Shown: positions 1 to 12,450, counted from the stretch's first letter. The stretch is DNA of 64,000 bases from Primula veris (GCA_963682055.1 OY821750.1:11720501-11784500); one strand, 5' to 3'. A program made the numbers and translations. The notes: a model not told the origin generated them from the sequence alone.

Positions 1-16
1 CATATATTATTTAACA

Positions 17-27
17 CTCCCCCTCAA
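17..27 (-). other. Polypurine tract of Copia-A
   Basis: TTGAGGGGGAG on the minus strand directly precedes the TGTTAAAT start of the 3' LTR. Its position and composition fit the plus-strand primer of an LTR retrotransposon. Confidence 0.8.
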
Positions 28-2655
28 GACGGAGCATATATATCATATGTTCCGAGCTTGTTACAGATATATTTTACCCATGATCCTCCTAATGACTTTG
101 TGAATAAGTCGGAAAGTTGGTATTCTGTCTTCACATGAATGGTTTTTATCGAGCCATCCATTATCTTTTCATGTACAAAGTGACGATCAACCTCGATATG
201 TTTAGTCCTTTCATGAAATACTTGGTTATTAACGATGTGAATCTTGATTATCACATATTATATCCATGGGTCTACATGTGTAAGCCCCAACTCTTCCAAA
301 ATGTACTTTAACCAGACCAATTCGCAAGAAGTTTGAGACATAGCTCTATATTCAGATTCCGCACTTGACCTAGACACAACATGTTGCTTCTTACTTTTCC
401 ATGATACGAGGTTTCCACCAACAAATACGAAATACCATGTGGTCAACATTCTATCATACGGACATCCAGCCCAATCTACATCTGTATATCCATGAACATG
501 AGTATTTCCATTATTTTTATATAGTAGTTCTTTTCCTGGAGCTCCTTTCAGATAAAGCAATATATGGATGACTGCATCCCAGTGACTTGTCCTAGGTGAG
601 GACATAAATTAGCTGACAACACTAGTAGCAAAAGAGATATCTGGTCATGTAACTGTTAAATAATTTAACTTACCAAACAATATCCGATATTTCTTTGGAT
701 CTTTTAATAGGTCTCCTTGGTATGGGGAAAGCTTAACGTTAGGGTCCATAGGAGAATCAATTGGTTTGGTTACTAATAGCCATGTCTTAGACAATAAATC
801 TAGTACATATTTTCTCTAAGATAATGAAATTCCTTAACGAGACCTTGTAACTTCAGTACCAAGAAAATATGTTAGCGGATCAAGATCTTTGGTATGAAAT
901 TGATGATGTAAGAATGATTTCAATTTTGTAATACCATCACTGTTATCGCCTGTAACAATTAGATCATCCACATATACAAGCAATATAACCCTTCCAGCTG
1001 AAGTATGTTGATAGAAAATAGACTGGTCAACTCCACAACTTTGCATACAAAAACGAATAACTGCTTCACTAAACCTCTCAAACGATGTACGCGGAGATTG
1101 TTTGAGACCATACAAAGACTTTTTTTAGGCGACATACGAGACCGTTCTCCCCCTAGCAACAAACCTCGGAGGTTGCTCCATATAAAAATTTTCTTGCAAA
1201 TCTCCATGAAAAAAAGCATTTTTAATATCAAGTTGGTGTAACGACCAAGAACAAGAAGCAGCCAAAAGAGATTATGAGACGAACGGAGGTAAGTTTTGCA
1301 ACTGGTGAGAATGTTTCCATATAGTCTAAAACAAAAATCTGGCTATATCCTTTAGCGACCAATCGAGCTTTAAGTCGGTCAATTGTCTCGTCATAATGGA
1401 ATTTCATATTGAATACCCATCGAGAACCAACGGTAGATTTTCCACTAGGAAGTGGAACAAGCATCCAAGTATCATTAATTATCATGAAAAGGGAGGACCT
1501 AAAGAGGTATGAGTATCGCTAAAGTAAGGTGTAAACTCGAAAAAAGTGACATCGGCACAAGTGAAGAACTTATGTAACACATGACTGTAACATCGATATC
1601 CTTTTTGGGTACGAGAGTAACAAAAAAAATACATTTGATTGCACGAGGATCTAACTTATCTGTACCAGGAGAAAGTTGATGAACGAATCATGTACTTTCA
1701 AAAGTTCTAGGTGGCAGAATAAAATGAGGAATCTGTGGGAACAAAATAGAGTGTGGTATTTGACCTTTAAGAATGGACGATGGCATATGATTAATCAAAA
1801 AATATGCAGTGAGTATGGCGCGCTTCAAAAATATTTTTGCACATTCATTTGAAACAATAAACATCGAGCCGTTCCTACTAAATGTTGATTTTTTCTTTTA
1901 GCAACTCCATTTTGTTGAGAAGTATGAGAACAAGAAGATTGGTGAATTACGTCGGAAGATGTCATAAACTCTTTAAATTCATTAGTAAAATATTCTTTGG
2001 CATTATCACTTCGTAAAATTTGAACCGATAAATTATATTGAGTTTTTATTTCAGTGCAAAATGAAGTAAAAAGAGAAAATAACTCCGAACGATTTTTCAT
2101 CAAGTAAAGCCAAGTAGTTCTAGAGTAATCATCTACAAAAGTAACAAAATAGCGAAACCCTAACTTTGAAGTGGCCCGACTTGGACCCCATACATCAGAA
2201 TGGACTAATTGAAATGGAATTGCTACTCTTTTATTTTGTCGGAGAGGGAAAGAAACATGATGGTGCTTACCTAATTGGCATGACTCCTACTCTAAATTTT
2301 GGACAAGACAGAAACTAGGATCCATTTTTTTTTATTTTTCTAATGAAGGATGATCTACTCTGTAATGAATATCTAGCGAGGACATAGTAACCTGACATTC
2401 TACTATAGAAAACTCGTCGAACAAATAAATACCTCCTTCCTCGCGTCCCACACCAATCGTCGCTTTAGTTTTCAGGTGTTGTATAATGACCGAATAAGGA
2501 GAGAAAGTTAATGAACAATTTAGATCTTTTGTTAGTTTACTAACAGACATGAGATTAAAAGGAAAAGACGGTATATATAACATAGATGACAAAGGAACAT
2601 ATGAACTAGGGCTGGCAGTGTCAATACCCTTAACAATTGTAGTAGCGTTAGCCAA
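24..2655 (-). pseudogene. Copia-A pol remnant: GAG-pre-integrase, integrase, reverse transcriptase, RNase H
   Basis: This is a broken polyprotein read from right to left. GAG-pre-integrase remains lie at 2332-2655. An integrase core piece (SDNAKEYF and QQNGVAKRKN) lies at 1825-2103. The reverse transcriptase lies at 1228-1485 (WVFNMKFHYD, RLKARLVAKGYSQ) and 834-1115 (MYGLKQSPR, LLVYVDDLIVTGDN with the catalytic YVDD). The RNase H and C-terminus lie at 24-605 (YTDVDWAGC, RSSAESEYRAM, LFTKSLGG). Fragments sit in different frames with stops between them, so no full product can be made. The zinc-knuckle part of gag and the protease are not recognisable between 2655 and 3670. Confidence 0.9.
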
Positions 2656-2730
2656 TGTGACATTAAAAAGGTTTTTGGAATGATGAATTTTTATTAAACA
2701 AATTTGGCTTACCTCGCATATGATTGGATG

Positions 2731-3025
2731 TGTAACGAACGACCCGGCCCCACGGACCGAACCGTCATGCCCGTATCAACAATATTGTCCGCTTTGGCCC
2801 AACTTCTCAGGGGGGTCACCCATCCTGGTACTACTCCAAGGTAAGCACGCTTAACTATGGAGTTCCATCCTCGCTATTGTGCCGCACGGCTTTAAAATGC
2901 CTTGTTGATAGAAAATGGATCTTTAAGCTCATATACCACACGACTACTCTTATATCTGGACAATGTGGGACTGACGCACAATACCGCACCACAGAATTTC
3001 CTTCCTGGAAATCTGGGTTGTCACA
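2731..3025 (-). mobile_element. Cassandra TRIM solo LTR with 5S rRNA-like core, nested in Copia-A
   Basis: A 295-bp LTR in minus orientation begins TGTGACAACCC and ends CGTTACA. It is flanked by a perfect 5-bp target site duplication GGATG (2726-2730 and 3026-3030). At about 2811-2870 the minus strand matches plant 5S rRNA over the internal promoter area: AGTTAAGCGTGCTT (box A), then GTAGTACCAGGATGGGTGACC (intermediate element and box C, 2813-2833). A 5S-derived sequence in the LTR is the hallmark of Cassandra terminal-repeat retrotransposons in miniature. No second LTR or primer site lies next to it, so it is a solo LTR left by LTR-LTR recombination. It interrupts the gag region of the older Copia. 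Confidence 0.9.
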
Positions 3026-3674
3026 GGATGCATCGGAGTTAAGGATCCAAGGAGATGAACGAGAACAACTAGAAGAAAAGTATGTCACTTCTTTTTCCGT
3101 TTGAGAGAGTAGAGCAATGGAAGAAAATTTCTAACCATTCTGATAATTTAAAATTTTAGTATACTCATCCCTTGATATAGTAATTTAATGCACAACCATG
3201 ATAATTTCTATGTTTAAATCAAATATAATAACTCAGTAACCTGAACTTATTTCCCTTTCTTTCAATTTTAAATAAAAATATTATTGAAACAAAACAAATG
3301 TTTGTTCGGTAACTTCAATGAGACAGACTTGTCAACGAACTTGTAATGTAGACGAATTTAGCCCAATAAACATAACCAATGAACATTAACTCACTCTATT
3401 ATAGATGAATAATTAAACTAAACAATACTAACTGGAGGAAAAGTTAATCAGCAACAACCAAATGAACTCACATCTGGAAGTGGCCGGAACGAAGATAGTG
3501 GAGCGTTCACGGACAACGGACTTGTCAATAAATTGACTGAAATCTGAACAACTATAACCAATTAACTGAAAACAGTAACAGATTCAAACTGATTTAAAAG
3601 ATCATGGCTGGGGTTTAAGGATTTGGTTTTACTGTATTTTTCTGTTATTAGGAATTGAGTTTAGATAGGATAGA

Positions 3675-3687
3675 GGCTCTGATACCA
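3675..3687 (-). other. Primer binding site of Copia-A (initiator Met tRNA)
   Basis: TGGTATCAGAGCC on the minus strand lies directly after the 5' LTR. This is the plant tRNA-iMet complement that primes reverse transcription in many Copia and Gypsy elements. Confidence 0.85.
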
Positions 3688-3874
3688 TGTAAACATGTAT
3701 TTCGTTGTAAATTAGATCACACCCATAAGGGTTGTGGTCATATCTATTTATAGGGGAAAACTATACAATAAATATTCAACTACCAACTATCATCTACTAT
3801 TTCGCTTCTACACTACTATCTACTAAAAGATTCTACATGCTATTAGTCTAAATAAATACATATATTATTTAACA
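3688..3874 (-). repeat. 5' LTR of Copia-A (187 bp)
   Basis: It begins TGTTAAATAATATATG on the minus strand and ends TTTACA, the usual TG...CA form. A TATA box (CTATAAATAG on the minus strand, 3744-3753) marks the likely Pol II start. The outer 16 bases recur at the left window edge as the start of the 3' LTR. Confidence 0.85.
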
Positions 3875-5461
3875 ATATATATATATAAAAAAACATTATG
3901 ATAATATTAATATCAGTGTAAATTCTCAGAGCTTCCATTAAAAATTTATGTAAAACTTCGTTGCTACACAGTGGAAATTAATTTCCTTTTTTTTTATTTT
4001 CCAACATCCAACTGTAACATGAATAGATTTATAAAAATGATTATTAATAAGTAAATAAAAAAACTTTTTGAAAATCCTTCAAGTCTAGTTTCTTTCTAAA
4101 ATATAGAATAAGGTCAAAGACGGGGAGTACAAAATGTTAGTTATCTACAACATAAAGTTACAAGATATTACTATCCTCACTATTTACGGAATTTCCTTTA
4201 CAAAATTTCCTGCTTATTCAGTTTTACCATAAATCAAAAGCGGATTCCATTAGACGGTCTCCATACGCTGGAAAAAGATTGTGCACACAACACATCAGGT
4301 AGTTTTTCAATTTGATAATACGAACGTTCTTCCGTCCACAAGGAACAAGTTAAAGACACTCGGAATGACAATACAATAGTTGCAGTATGTAATATTTTCC
4401 TAAGTTACTACCCATATGTATTTTCAGTTTGTTATCTTATCAAACCGTGGTTTTTCTAGTGGTTTATAAATGTAAAACTTTCTAAAGAAAATGACGGATT
4501 TTCGGTGTGGTATCAGGCTTTATTCAAAACAGGCATAAATCATAACCAAATGAAAACCATATAGGTAATCGAACAACCAGTAAATTACCCTGCATATTGT
4601 ACTAGATAATCCAAAGTACTAACCAGATGTAAAAAAAAAAAATCCTCAAACAATATTTATTTTTTGTAAATTTGCTAGCATAATAACCAAGATGATCCTT
4701 TTACAAATGTCAAAATTGTCGAGAACTCAATAATAACCAAGTACAAAGAGCCAAAGAGGATCTTCATCTTACTCTTACTTAGAAACGTCTATTCAACTGG
4801 CCAAATCAGCTCTATATTCAATTCATTTTCGACCCTATTTGGAAGAATCCGTTGGTGTGAATTACCTTCTGGAATCCTATAATAAAATTACTAGATATTC
4901 AGTTTCTATCGTATAGAACTATCAAAAACTGCTTTAGTTTACCATTAGCTTCCATCTGGTGAAGATAAAAAATAAAAAAATATACCTAAAAAGGGTTAAA
5001 AAAGATGATCGCGGCATAAATTCCAAAATATCTCTGTCCCCACCATTAGTATCACTATTAGCTTTACAATTTTGTTTGAGTAAAGCTTATAACATTAGGC
5101 GTATTTTATTTGATTTTTGGGTATTAAAATTGAGTGTCTGTCCAGTTCTCAAAATATATACTAATTGCCATCTTATATTTAGAAACCCGAGAACTTCAAA
5201 GTTCAAACTAATTCATCTAGTGATGCTTTCTTCTCTTCGTTCAAAAGATGAAAAGAACATAGTTTTATGCTTAAATGTACAACCAAACAAATTCACAGTG
5301 TCATGGTTTCTAAATTTATTTACCATCCAACAGTCTCAATAAACTGTTATGCGCATCAAATTCCTTTTAGATATAAATGTAAGAATCGTGACCAACCTAA
5401 TTAGATGCGCCTTTTTTTTCGTTATAATAAATTATATTTCACTACATGGTACTACTTTAAT
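3875..5461. other. Spacer without a recognisable gene
   Basis: AT-rich DNA between Copia-A and the Gypsy element. An open frame at 4959-5342 (+) matches no family I know and has unremarkable composition. About 4711-4860 resembles the sequence just beyond the stop codon of the CAT gene (about 15726-15875), which suggests an old duplication. The last five bases (TTAAT) are the left target site duplication of the Gypsy element. Confidence 0.6.
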
Positions 5462-5511
5462 TGTAACACACTCAAAATTCTATAATTAATATTAGAATAT
5501 TCATCAAAGTG

Positions 5512-5545
<34 letters not shown>

Positions 5546-5796
5546 TTAAAATAAGATATAGATTTTACTATATTTGGATTCCGATTATAGTAAATATGAG
5601 TTTTTAAGTACTTTAGTTCAAATAGTTAGGAACACAGCAGACAAGCGGGATTGATCTACCATTTTGGATTCTATTTTCTCAAAATTTGAGCTTATGATAT
5701 AAATGAAAATTCTAGACCTATATTTTATCTTTCCAAATATATAAAATTTGAGTAATTTGGACTTGTATAAGAATATTTGTGGCTATTTAAGTAACA

Positions 5797-6540
5797 TGAT
5801 ATCAGAACATTCCAGAACAGCATATGTGTCACATTGTAGGATAATTTAGACCGACTTATCTTACGAATTAGGAAATGTGCAAAACATGAAACTTGTAGAT
5901 CTTTCTCTTTTCGGTTCAGACATATATCCCATGCTCCATTTGGACACATATCTAATTCTCTGTGACTATTTTAGTGAACAGGTGTCCTGAAATTTCCAGA
6001 ACAGCATATGTGTCACCTTATAGGACAATTTAGACCGACTTATCTTACGAATTAGGAAATGTTCAAAACATGAAACTTGTAGATCTTTCTCTTGTCGGTT
6101 CATAAATATATCCCATGCTCCATTTGGACACATATCTAATTCTCTGTGACTATTTTAGTGAACAGGTGTCCTGAAATTTCCAGAACAGCATATGTGTCAC
6201 CTTGTAGGACAATTTAGACCAACTTATCTTACGAATTAGGAAATGTGCAAAACAAGAAACTTGTAGATATTTCTCTTGTAGGTTCAGACATATATCCCAT
6301 GCTCCATTTGGACACATATCGAATTCTCTGTGACTATTTTAGTGAACAGGTATCCTGAAATTTCCAGAACAGCATATGTGCACGTTGTAGGACAATTTAG
6401 ACCGACTTATCTTACGAATTAGGAAATGTGCAAAACATGAAACTTGTAGATCTTTCTTTTGTCGGTTCAGAAATATATCCCATACTCCATTTGGACACAT
6501 ATCGAATTCTCTATGAAGCTTTTAGTGGACAGATGTCCTA
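5797..6540 (+). repeat. 184-bp tandem repeat array, four copies, in the 5' LTR U3
   Basis: AGAACAGCATATGTG recurs at 5814, 5998, 6182 and 6366, exactly 184 bp apart. Each unit includes a CATGCTCCATTTGGACACAT block. The array ends just upstream of the LTR TATA box, the place where enhancer-type repeats often sit. The partner 3' LTR has only three units. Confidence 0.9.
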
Positions 6541-7021
6541 AAAACAAAATTCAGCACATTTAATGCACAAGACACATAGTCACTTTTCCAACACTATATA
6601 TACCCCTACACCCCCTCACACTTCATCATACTTCAAAAACCTATAACCTTATATAGAGATTATAATATTATATTGAGATTACAAAGTTTCTTTATGCTAA
6701 AGTATTATAATCATAAGATATAAACACTATATATAGAAAGAGAAAGAGAAAGAATACTATATTTAGTGGGTAATAAAAGCGTAAGTCGGGGTGTGACGAA
6801 GGACATAGCCAAGCCCAGTTAGCGGTTAGAGGTGGGTTCGAAACCTTAAAAGTTATTATAATATTGCCTTAATATCCTTTTGCGTTACATTATCGAACTT
6901 GAGGTATGTTTTATTATTAAACAAATGCATATAACGATTCATATCTGAAACTTTGTGGAATGTGTTTTGCTTATTTGATATATCATGGCATGACATTTGC
7001 ATTGATCCTCCCGGTTTGGGA

Positions 7022-7150
7022 GAGCTTTGTCCACCCGGGATGGGGTGTGACGTGTCTACCTAGAGTGGGGTATGACTTTTCTGCGACTATGTCCACCTGG
7101 AGTGGGGTGTGACGTGTCTACCTAGAGTGAGGTATGACCTTTTTCGCGAT
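7022..7150 (+). repeat. 62-bp minisatellite in the 5' LTR
   Basis: Two imperfect copies share TGGGGTGTGACGTGTCTACC, starting at 7041 and 7103. The G-rich block lies downstream of the TATA box, so it would be transcribed. The same array occurs in the 3' LTR at about 13815-13925. Confidence 0.75.
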
Positions 7151-7716
7151 GTTTGGTTCGCCTAGTGGGGCGTGACTTTTGGTACCACGTGTAATGGGAT
7201 AGACCTTACACAACCAACTTGGGCTCAAGGACATGACACTTATGCATTATTGAAAGAATAATTATGAACATGCATCATATTGATTATATATTTTTCTCGT
7301 TATTTGCCTAACCATCTTTTTTTTGCAGGAAGCTATATGCAGTTACAGTTCATGTTATATTTTATTATAGTTACTTTAAGTTAGTAGTCCTACTTAGTAT
7401 TTTCAAGTAAATACTCATCCCGTTGCTTATATAATTTCGTTTCAGATATCGGTAGTGACGAAGCAAATCTAGCAGGGGTCGAGGAGCGGAGTCATTAAGT
7501 TTTTTTTTACTTGTTTATGTAAGAAACACTTGTAAAATAATTTTCAAATAAAGTTTTCACTTTCTTGTTTGAAATAAAGTTATGTATTTCACTGTGTTAT
7601 TTACGAAAAGAATGAAGTATGTTTATTCGTATCCAACTTTTATTACAACTCTCTTTTTCATTAATTTAGATTAAAGTTCTGTTATCATTAAAAAAAAAAA
7701 AGTGTTTCTCACAATT

Positions 7717-7729
7717 TGGTATCAGAGCC
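7717..7729 (+). other. Primer binding site of the Gypsy element (initiator Met tRNA)
   Basis: TGGTATCAGAGCC lies three bases after the 5' LTR end. It matches the tRNA-iMet complement used for minus-strand priming. Confidence 0.9.
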
Positions 7730-7928
7730 TAGGTTAGAGGTCTTGTAGACTGTCTCTACTCCTGGCTAGAACTCTGGATTTACTCGCTAAGGTTACCAGA
7801 ATTTTACTAGAATATTACGTTATAAAAAGTTATATGCGTGTTTGTTATAAATTTTATAATACTTGGTACACTATAAAGTATAATTACAGATAGATTACTT
7901 AGTTGTTGTTTACATTTTTAATAGTATT

Positions 7929-8798
7929 ATGGAACACAATGGGCTATCCTCACTGGGAGAAGAACAAGGGCCAGACTCGCCACGAGTTGACGTGGCAAGC
8001 GAGGTGGAAAATGCCATGTTGCGTTTCTTCACAAGGCATACTACTCCGGCGGGTGGCACCCATTCAAAGTTGCATGAGTCTTTCATGAGGTTGAACCCTC
8101 CAACCTTTCTTGGAAACACAACTCCGGAGGATGCGGAAGAATGGTTGATCCATATAGAATCCATTTTCGAGGTGATGGACGTGACACTAGATCAAAAGGT
8201 TAACCTAGGTGTCTTCATGTTGAAAAAGAATGCACGTAGCTGGTGGGCAAGCACAAAACGATTAATTTTTGAAGCAAATCCTAACCTGACTTCTTTTATA
8301 TGGACCCACTTTTACGATGCTTTCCATAAGCATTATCTCCCTATCTCTTATCGTCTCCATAAGGAGAGAGAGTTCACTAACTTTTCTCAAGATGGAAGAA
8401 CGGTAGCAGAATATGAAAGGATGTTCACGTCTTTATCTCGTTTTGCCCCAGATTTGGTGAAAACAGATGAAGCTAAGTCTCAAAGATTTTTGCGGGGATT
8501 GGATCTGTCTCTCCGATCCCGTCTCTCTCTAATTGACAATATTACTTACCCCAAGCTAGTCGATAAAGCTTACATGGTTGAACAAGATGAGAAGGGGGAG
8601 CTTGCCAATATCCAAAACAAGCGACAACAAGTATACTTAAGGCCCCGATCTTTCTCTCATGGCAATGGTACCTCTCATGGAAATGTACTAGATTCCAACG
8701 GAGAAATGGTGGAGATAACAACTCACATCGTCAAGGTAATGACAAGCAGAGATTCGGTCAAAACCAAATTGACCAACGCACCAGAAGGGAGGATGTGA
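7929..8798 (+). pseudogene. Gypsy gag (capsid) with a 3' frameshift
   Basis: A long frame starting MEHNGLSSLGEEQ encodes a plant retrotransposon gag (capsid-like) domain: the landmarks PPTFLGNTTPEDAEEWL, ARSWWASTKR and LSRFAPDLV are typical of Tekay gag. Gag packages the element RNA in cytoplasmic particles. The frame should run on into the zinc knuckles, but a frameshift near 8735 diverts it to a stop at 8796-8798. The correct phase resumes in the following segment. Confidence 0.9.
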
Positions 8799-11700
8799 CG
8801 TGTTTTCGTTATAACCGAAAGGGTCATTATGCAAGTGAATGCACTCATTCAACCACAAAATGTTATCGATGTGGAAAGGATGGTCACGTGGCTCATCAAT
8901 GTACAATGATGCCAGATGCTTTGACGCTTGATAGGGGAAATGTACAAGCAAGAGGAACCAACACAGTTGTTGGAGCACACGCACCTGCAAGAGTCTACAA
9001 TATGAATCGCTCGGATGTTCATGCTGCTTCCAATGTTGTCACTGGTATGATTAGCCTATATAATCATTATGTTTATGCATTAATTGATCCTGGTTCTACC
9101 CATTCATTTATATCCACTACACTAGTTTCATCAATACACCTCCCCGTAAATACCGTCAAACACGAGTTGGCAGTTACTACGCCAGTAGGAGCTTTGGTAT
9201 TGACAGATGTAGTATATAAAAATTGCATCTTACAAGTTTCTGATCATGAGATGATCATTGATCTTGTTCCTCTATCCATGTCCGACTTTGATATAATTCT
9301 TGGAATGGATTTTCTCTCTCTTTATCATGCCACTCTCGATTGCTTTCGAAAGGAAGTTATCTTTCACCTCAGTGATCACTCAGAAATCATTTTCCAAGGT
9401 GAGCGTCAACATATTCCAAAATCTATAATATCCGCCGTAAAGGCACGACAACTCAATAAGGGATGTGAAGGATACATTGCTTATATCATCGATACAGAAA
9501 GGGAAGGGTCTGGAATTTCTCAGATTCCGGTAGTACGTGACTTCCCAGATGTCTTCCCAGAAGAATTACCAAATGAGATTCCCCAACATGATGTTGAATT
9601 CTCTATTGAGCTAGTACCAGGAACTAACCCAATTTCCATACCACCATACCGCATGGCACCAACTGAGTTGAAGGAATTAAAAGCACAACTCCAAGAATTG
9701 TTGGATCGAGGATTTATTCGCCCAAGTGTATCCCCTTGGGGAGCTCCTGTATTGTTTGTCAAAAAGAAGGACGGTACACTACGCTTGTGTATCGATTATA
9801 GACAACTGAATCAAGCCACTATCAAGAATAAGTACCCTTTGCCTCGGGTAGATGATCTTTTCGATCAACTTCAAGGATCCCATGTCTTCTCAAAGATTGA
9901 CCTTCGATCTGGGTACTACCAAATCCGCGTCAAGGAAAAGGATGTTCCCAAGACGGCCTTCCGTACTCGTTATGGTCATTAAGAATTTCTAGTAATGCCA
10001 TTCGGATTGGCAAATGCTCCAGCGATATTCATGGATTTGATGAACAGTGTTTCGTCCGTACCTTGACTCTTTCATCATAGTATTCATCGACGACATATTG
10101 ATTTACTCAAAGGATCAAGCAGCACATGAACAACACCTGCGAATTGCTCTACAAACCTTGCGAGACCACAAATTGTATGCCAAACTCAGCAAGTGTGAGT
10201 TCTGGTTAACCGAGGTGGTGTTTTTAGGTCACGTAGTTTCAGGTGGTGGAATTAGCGTCGATCCCAAGAAGGTAGAAGCAGTACTCAATTGGGAAAGGCC
10301 TACAAATGTTACCGAGATTCGCAGTTTCTTAGGATTAGCAGGTTACTATCGAAGGTTTATAAAAAAACTTCTCTATAATAGCTATGCCTTTGACCCGGCT
10401 AACCCGAAAAGGAGTCAAATTTATGTGGAGTGAAAATTGTGAAAGAAGCTTTCAAGAATTGAAGACTCGCTTAACAACTGTGCCAGTATTAACATTACCG
10501 TATGGGGTTGGGGGCTATGTAATATACAGCGATGCATCCCATCAAGGATTGGGATGTGTTCTCATGCAACATGGAAAAGTTATTGCCTATGCGTCGAGAC
10601 AATTGAAGATTCACGAACAAAACTATCCAACTCATGACTTAGAATTGGCAGCAGTGATATTCGCACTCAAGCAATGGCAACATTACCTCTATGGAGAATC
10701 GGTTGATATCTTCACCGACCATCAAAGTCTGAAGTACTTGTTCACCCAAAAGCAACTAAACCTACGTCAACGACAATGGATGGAACTTATCAAGGACTTT
10801 GATTGTAAAATCCATTATCACCCAGGGAAGGCGAATGTGGTAGCCGATGCTTTAAGCCGCAAATCAACAGGGCATATGCAATGTGTACATGCAAACCTAC
10901 TTTACAACCTTGCCAGAAGTGGAGCTGAAATGTACATATCAAACTCTGGATCTTTAATGGCGCATTTCCATGTTCAGCCTACCTTCATTGACCATATACG
11001 AAAAGCTCAAGCTACAGACAATTCACTACAAAAGATTCTTGAGCAAATTAAGAGCAACTCCCAGACTGACTTCCGAATACAAGATGATGGGTTGATATGC
11101 TTCAGAAATCGTGCTTGTGTATCTGCTAACGAAAATCTAAAGCAATAACTACTAAAGGAAACGCACGATACACCTAACACCATGCATCTAGGGAGCACAA
11201 AGATGTACCATGACCTTCGTGCTTTGTACTGGTGGCCCGGAATGAAGAACGATATAGCCAACTATACAACCAAGTGTCTCTCCTGTCAACAGATAAAGGC
11301 AGAACGACAGAAGCCAGGCGGCTTGTTAAACCCGTTACTCATACCTGAATGGAAATGGGAGCATATCACGATGGACTTTGTGCTGGGACTACCTCGTATA
11401 TCTTCTGGATACGATTCAATTTGGGTTATAGTGGATCGACTGACAAAGAGCGCACACTTTATTGCTGTGAAGTCTACTTACACTACAGAGCAGTATGCCA
11501 CCTCATACATCAAAGAAATTGTTCGATTACATGGAGCTCCTATATCCATTGTATCTGATCGAGACCCAAAGTTCACATCTCGGTTTTGGCCAAGTTTGCA
11601 AAATGCTCTCAGTACTAATCTCAAGTTTAGTACTGCTTTTCATCCTCAGACCGATGGCCAATCTGAACGTACTATACAAACCCTTGAAGATATATTACGC

Positions 11701-12409
11701 GCTTGCATCAAATTTCAAAGGAAGTTGGGATAAGCTATTGCCCTTAATGGAGTTTGCCTACAATAATAGCTATCATAGTTCCATTGGTATGCCACCGTTC
11801 GAGGCTCTATATGGTAGACGATGTCGAACACCCCTATGTTGGGACGAGGTTGGTGAAAGTAAGCTAATTGGCCCGGACATGGTTCACGATACCGAAGAAA
11901 AAGTGAAAGTTATTCGAGAACACCTACAAGCTGCCCAAAGTAGGCAAAAGAGTTACGCTGACAAACGACGAAGGGACTTAGAATTTTCCATGGGAGATTT
12001 TGTATTTTTAAAAGTATCTCCTTGGAAAGGGATTTTACGTTTTGGTAAGCGTGGAAAACTTAATCCAAGATATATAGGACCTTATGAGATTTTAGAACGA
12101 ATCGGAAAAAGTGCATATCGATTAGCCCTTCCACCCGAATTATCCAAACTTCATAACGTCTTTCATGTTTCCATTCTTCGAAAATATATACATGACCCAT
12201 CCCATGTATTGACGGAGAAGCCGCCCGAACTTAGAGAAGACTTATCATATATCGAAATGCCAGTTAAAATACTTGATAGGCGTGAGCAGAAGCTACGAAA
12301 TAAGAGTATCCCACTTGTGAAGGTTTTATGGCATAGTCAAACAGTTGAGCAAGCAACTTGGGAAAGCGAGAATACAATGCGCAAGGAATACCCGCACCTA
12401 CTCTCTTGA
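8795..12409 (+). pseudogene. Gypsy pol: zinc knuckles, protease, reverse transcriptase, RNase H, integrase, chromodomain-like tail
   Basis: Segments from left to right: a zinc knuckle with its second Cys changed to Tyr ([14 protein letters not shown]) and an intact one ([14 protein letters not shown]); an aspartic protease region ([12 protein letters not shown]); reverse transcriptase N-part to 9982; a premature TAA at about 9980; a frameshift near 10045; the catalytic [12 protein letters not shown] segment from 10047; a frameshift near 10365; RNase H with DHQSLKYLF and VADALSRK to 11148; a stop at about 11146; integrase with a zinc-binding arm, [19 protein letters not shown] and [11 protein letters not shown] from 11182; a frameshift near 11725; and an integrase C-terminus with a chromodomain-like end to 12409. 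No functional polyprotein can be made from this copy. Confidence 0.92.
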
Positions 12410-12440
12410 GGTAACCTAATTTCGGGGACGAAATTTCCTA

Positions 12441-12450
12441 AGCGGGGGAG
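12441..12450 (+). other. Polypurine tract of the Gypsy element
   Basis: AGCGGGGGAG lies just before the 3' LTR start, the expected site of plus-strand priming. Confidence 0.85.

Larger units (their letters stand above)
1..3874 (-). mobile_element. Degenerate Ty1/Copia LTR retrotransposon (Copia-A), cut by the left window edge
   Basis: On the minus strand the order is 5' LTR (3688-3874), primer binding site (3675-3687), a decayed gag region, GAG-pre-integrase, integrase, reverse transcriptase, RNase H, polypurine tract (17-27) and the first 16 bases of the 3' LTR (1-16). The domain order integrase before reverse transcriptase defines Copia. Bases 1-16 are identical to 3859-3874, which shows that the window starts inside the 3' LTR. 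The coding part is broken by many stops and frameshifts, so the copy is dead. A Cassandra solo LTR is inserted at 2731-3025. The target site duplication cannot be checked because the left end is outside the window. Confidence 0.9.
5462..7713 (+). repeat. 5' LTR of the Gypsy element (2252 bp)
   Basis: It begins TGTAACACAC and ends TTTCTCACA. A long TA microsatellite lies near the start (5513-5544). The U3 part holds four 184-bp tandem repeats, followed by a TATA box CTATATATAC (6594-6603) and a C-rich start region. A 62-bp minisatellite occurs about 450 bp further on. It is about 205 bp longer than the 3' LTR, mostly one repeat unit plus extra TA dinucleotides. Confidence 0.95.

Noticed and set aside
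2811..2870. A 5S rRNA gene
   Set aside because: Only the internal promoter part of 5S is present, with mismatches, inside a Cassandra LTR that has its own target duplication. It is a captured 5S piece and not a 5S gene.
4959..5342. A 127-codon open frame on the plus strand
   Set aside because: No recognisable domain, low-complexity Lys-rich start and no sign of splice sites or a promoter. Such frames occur by chance in AT-rich DNA of this size.
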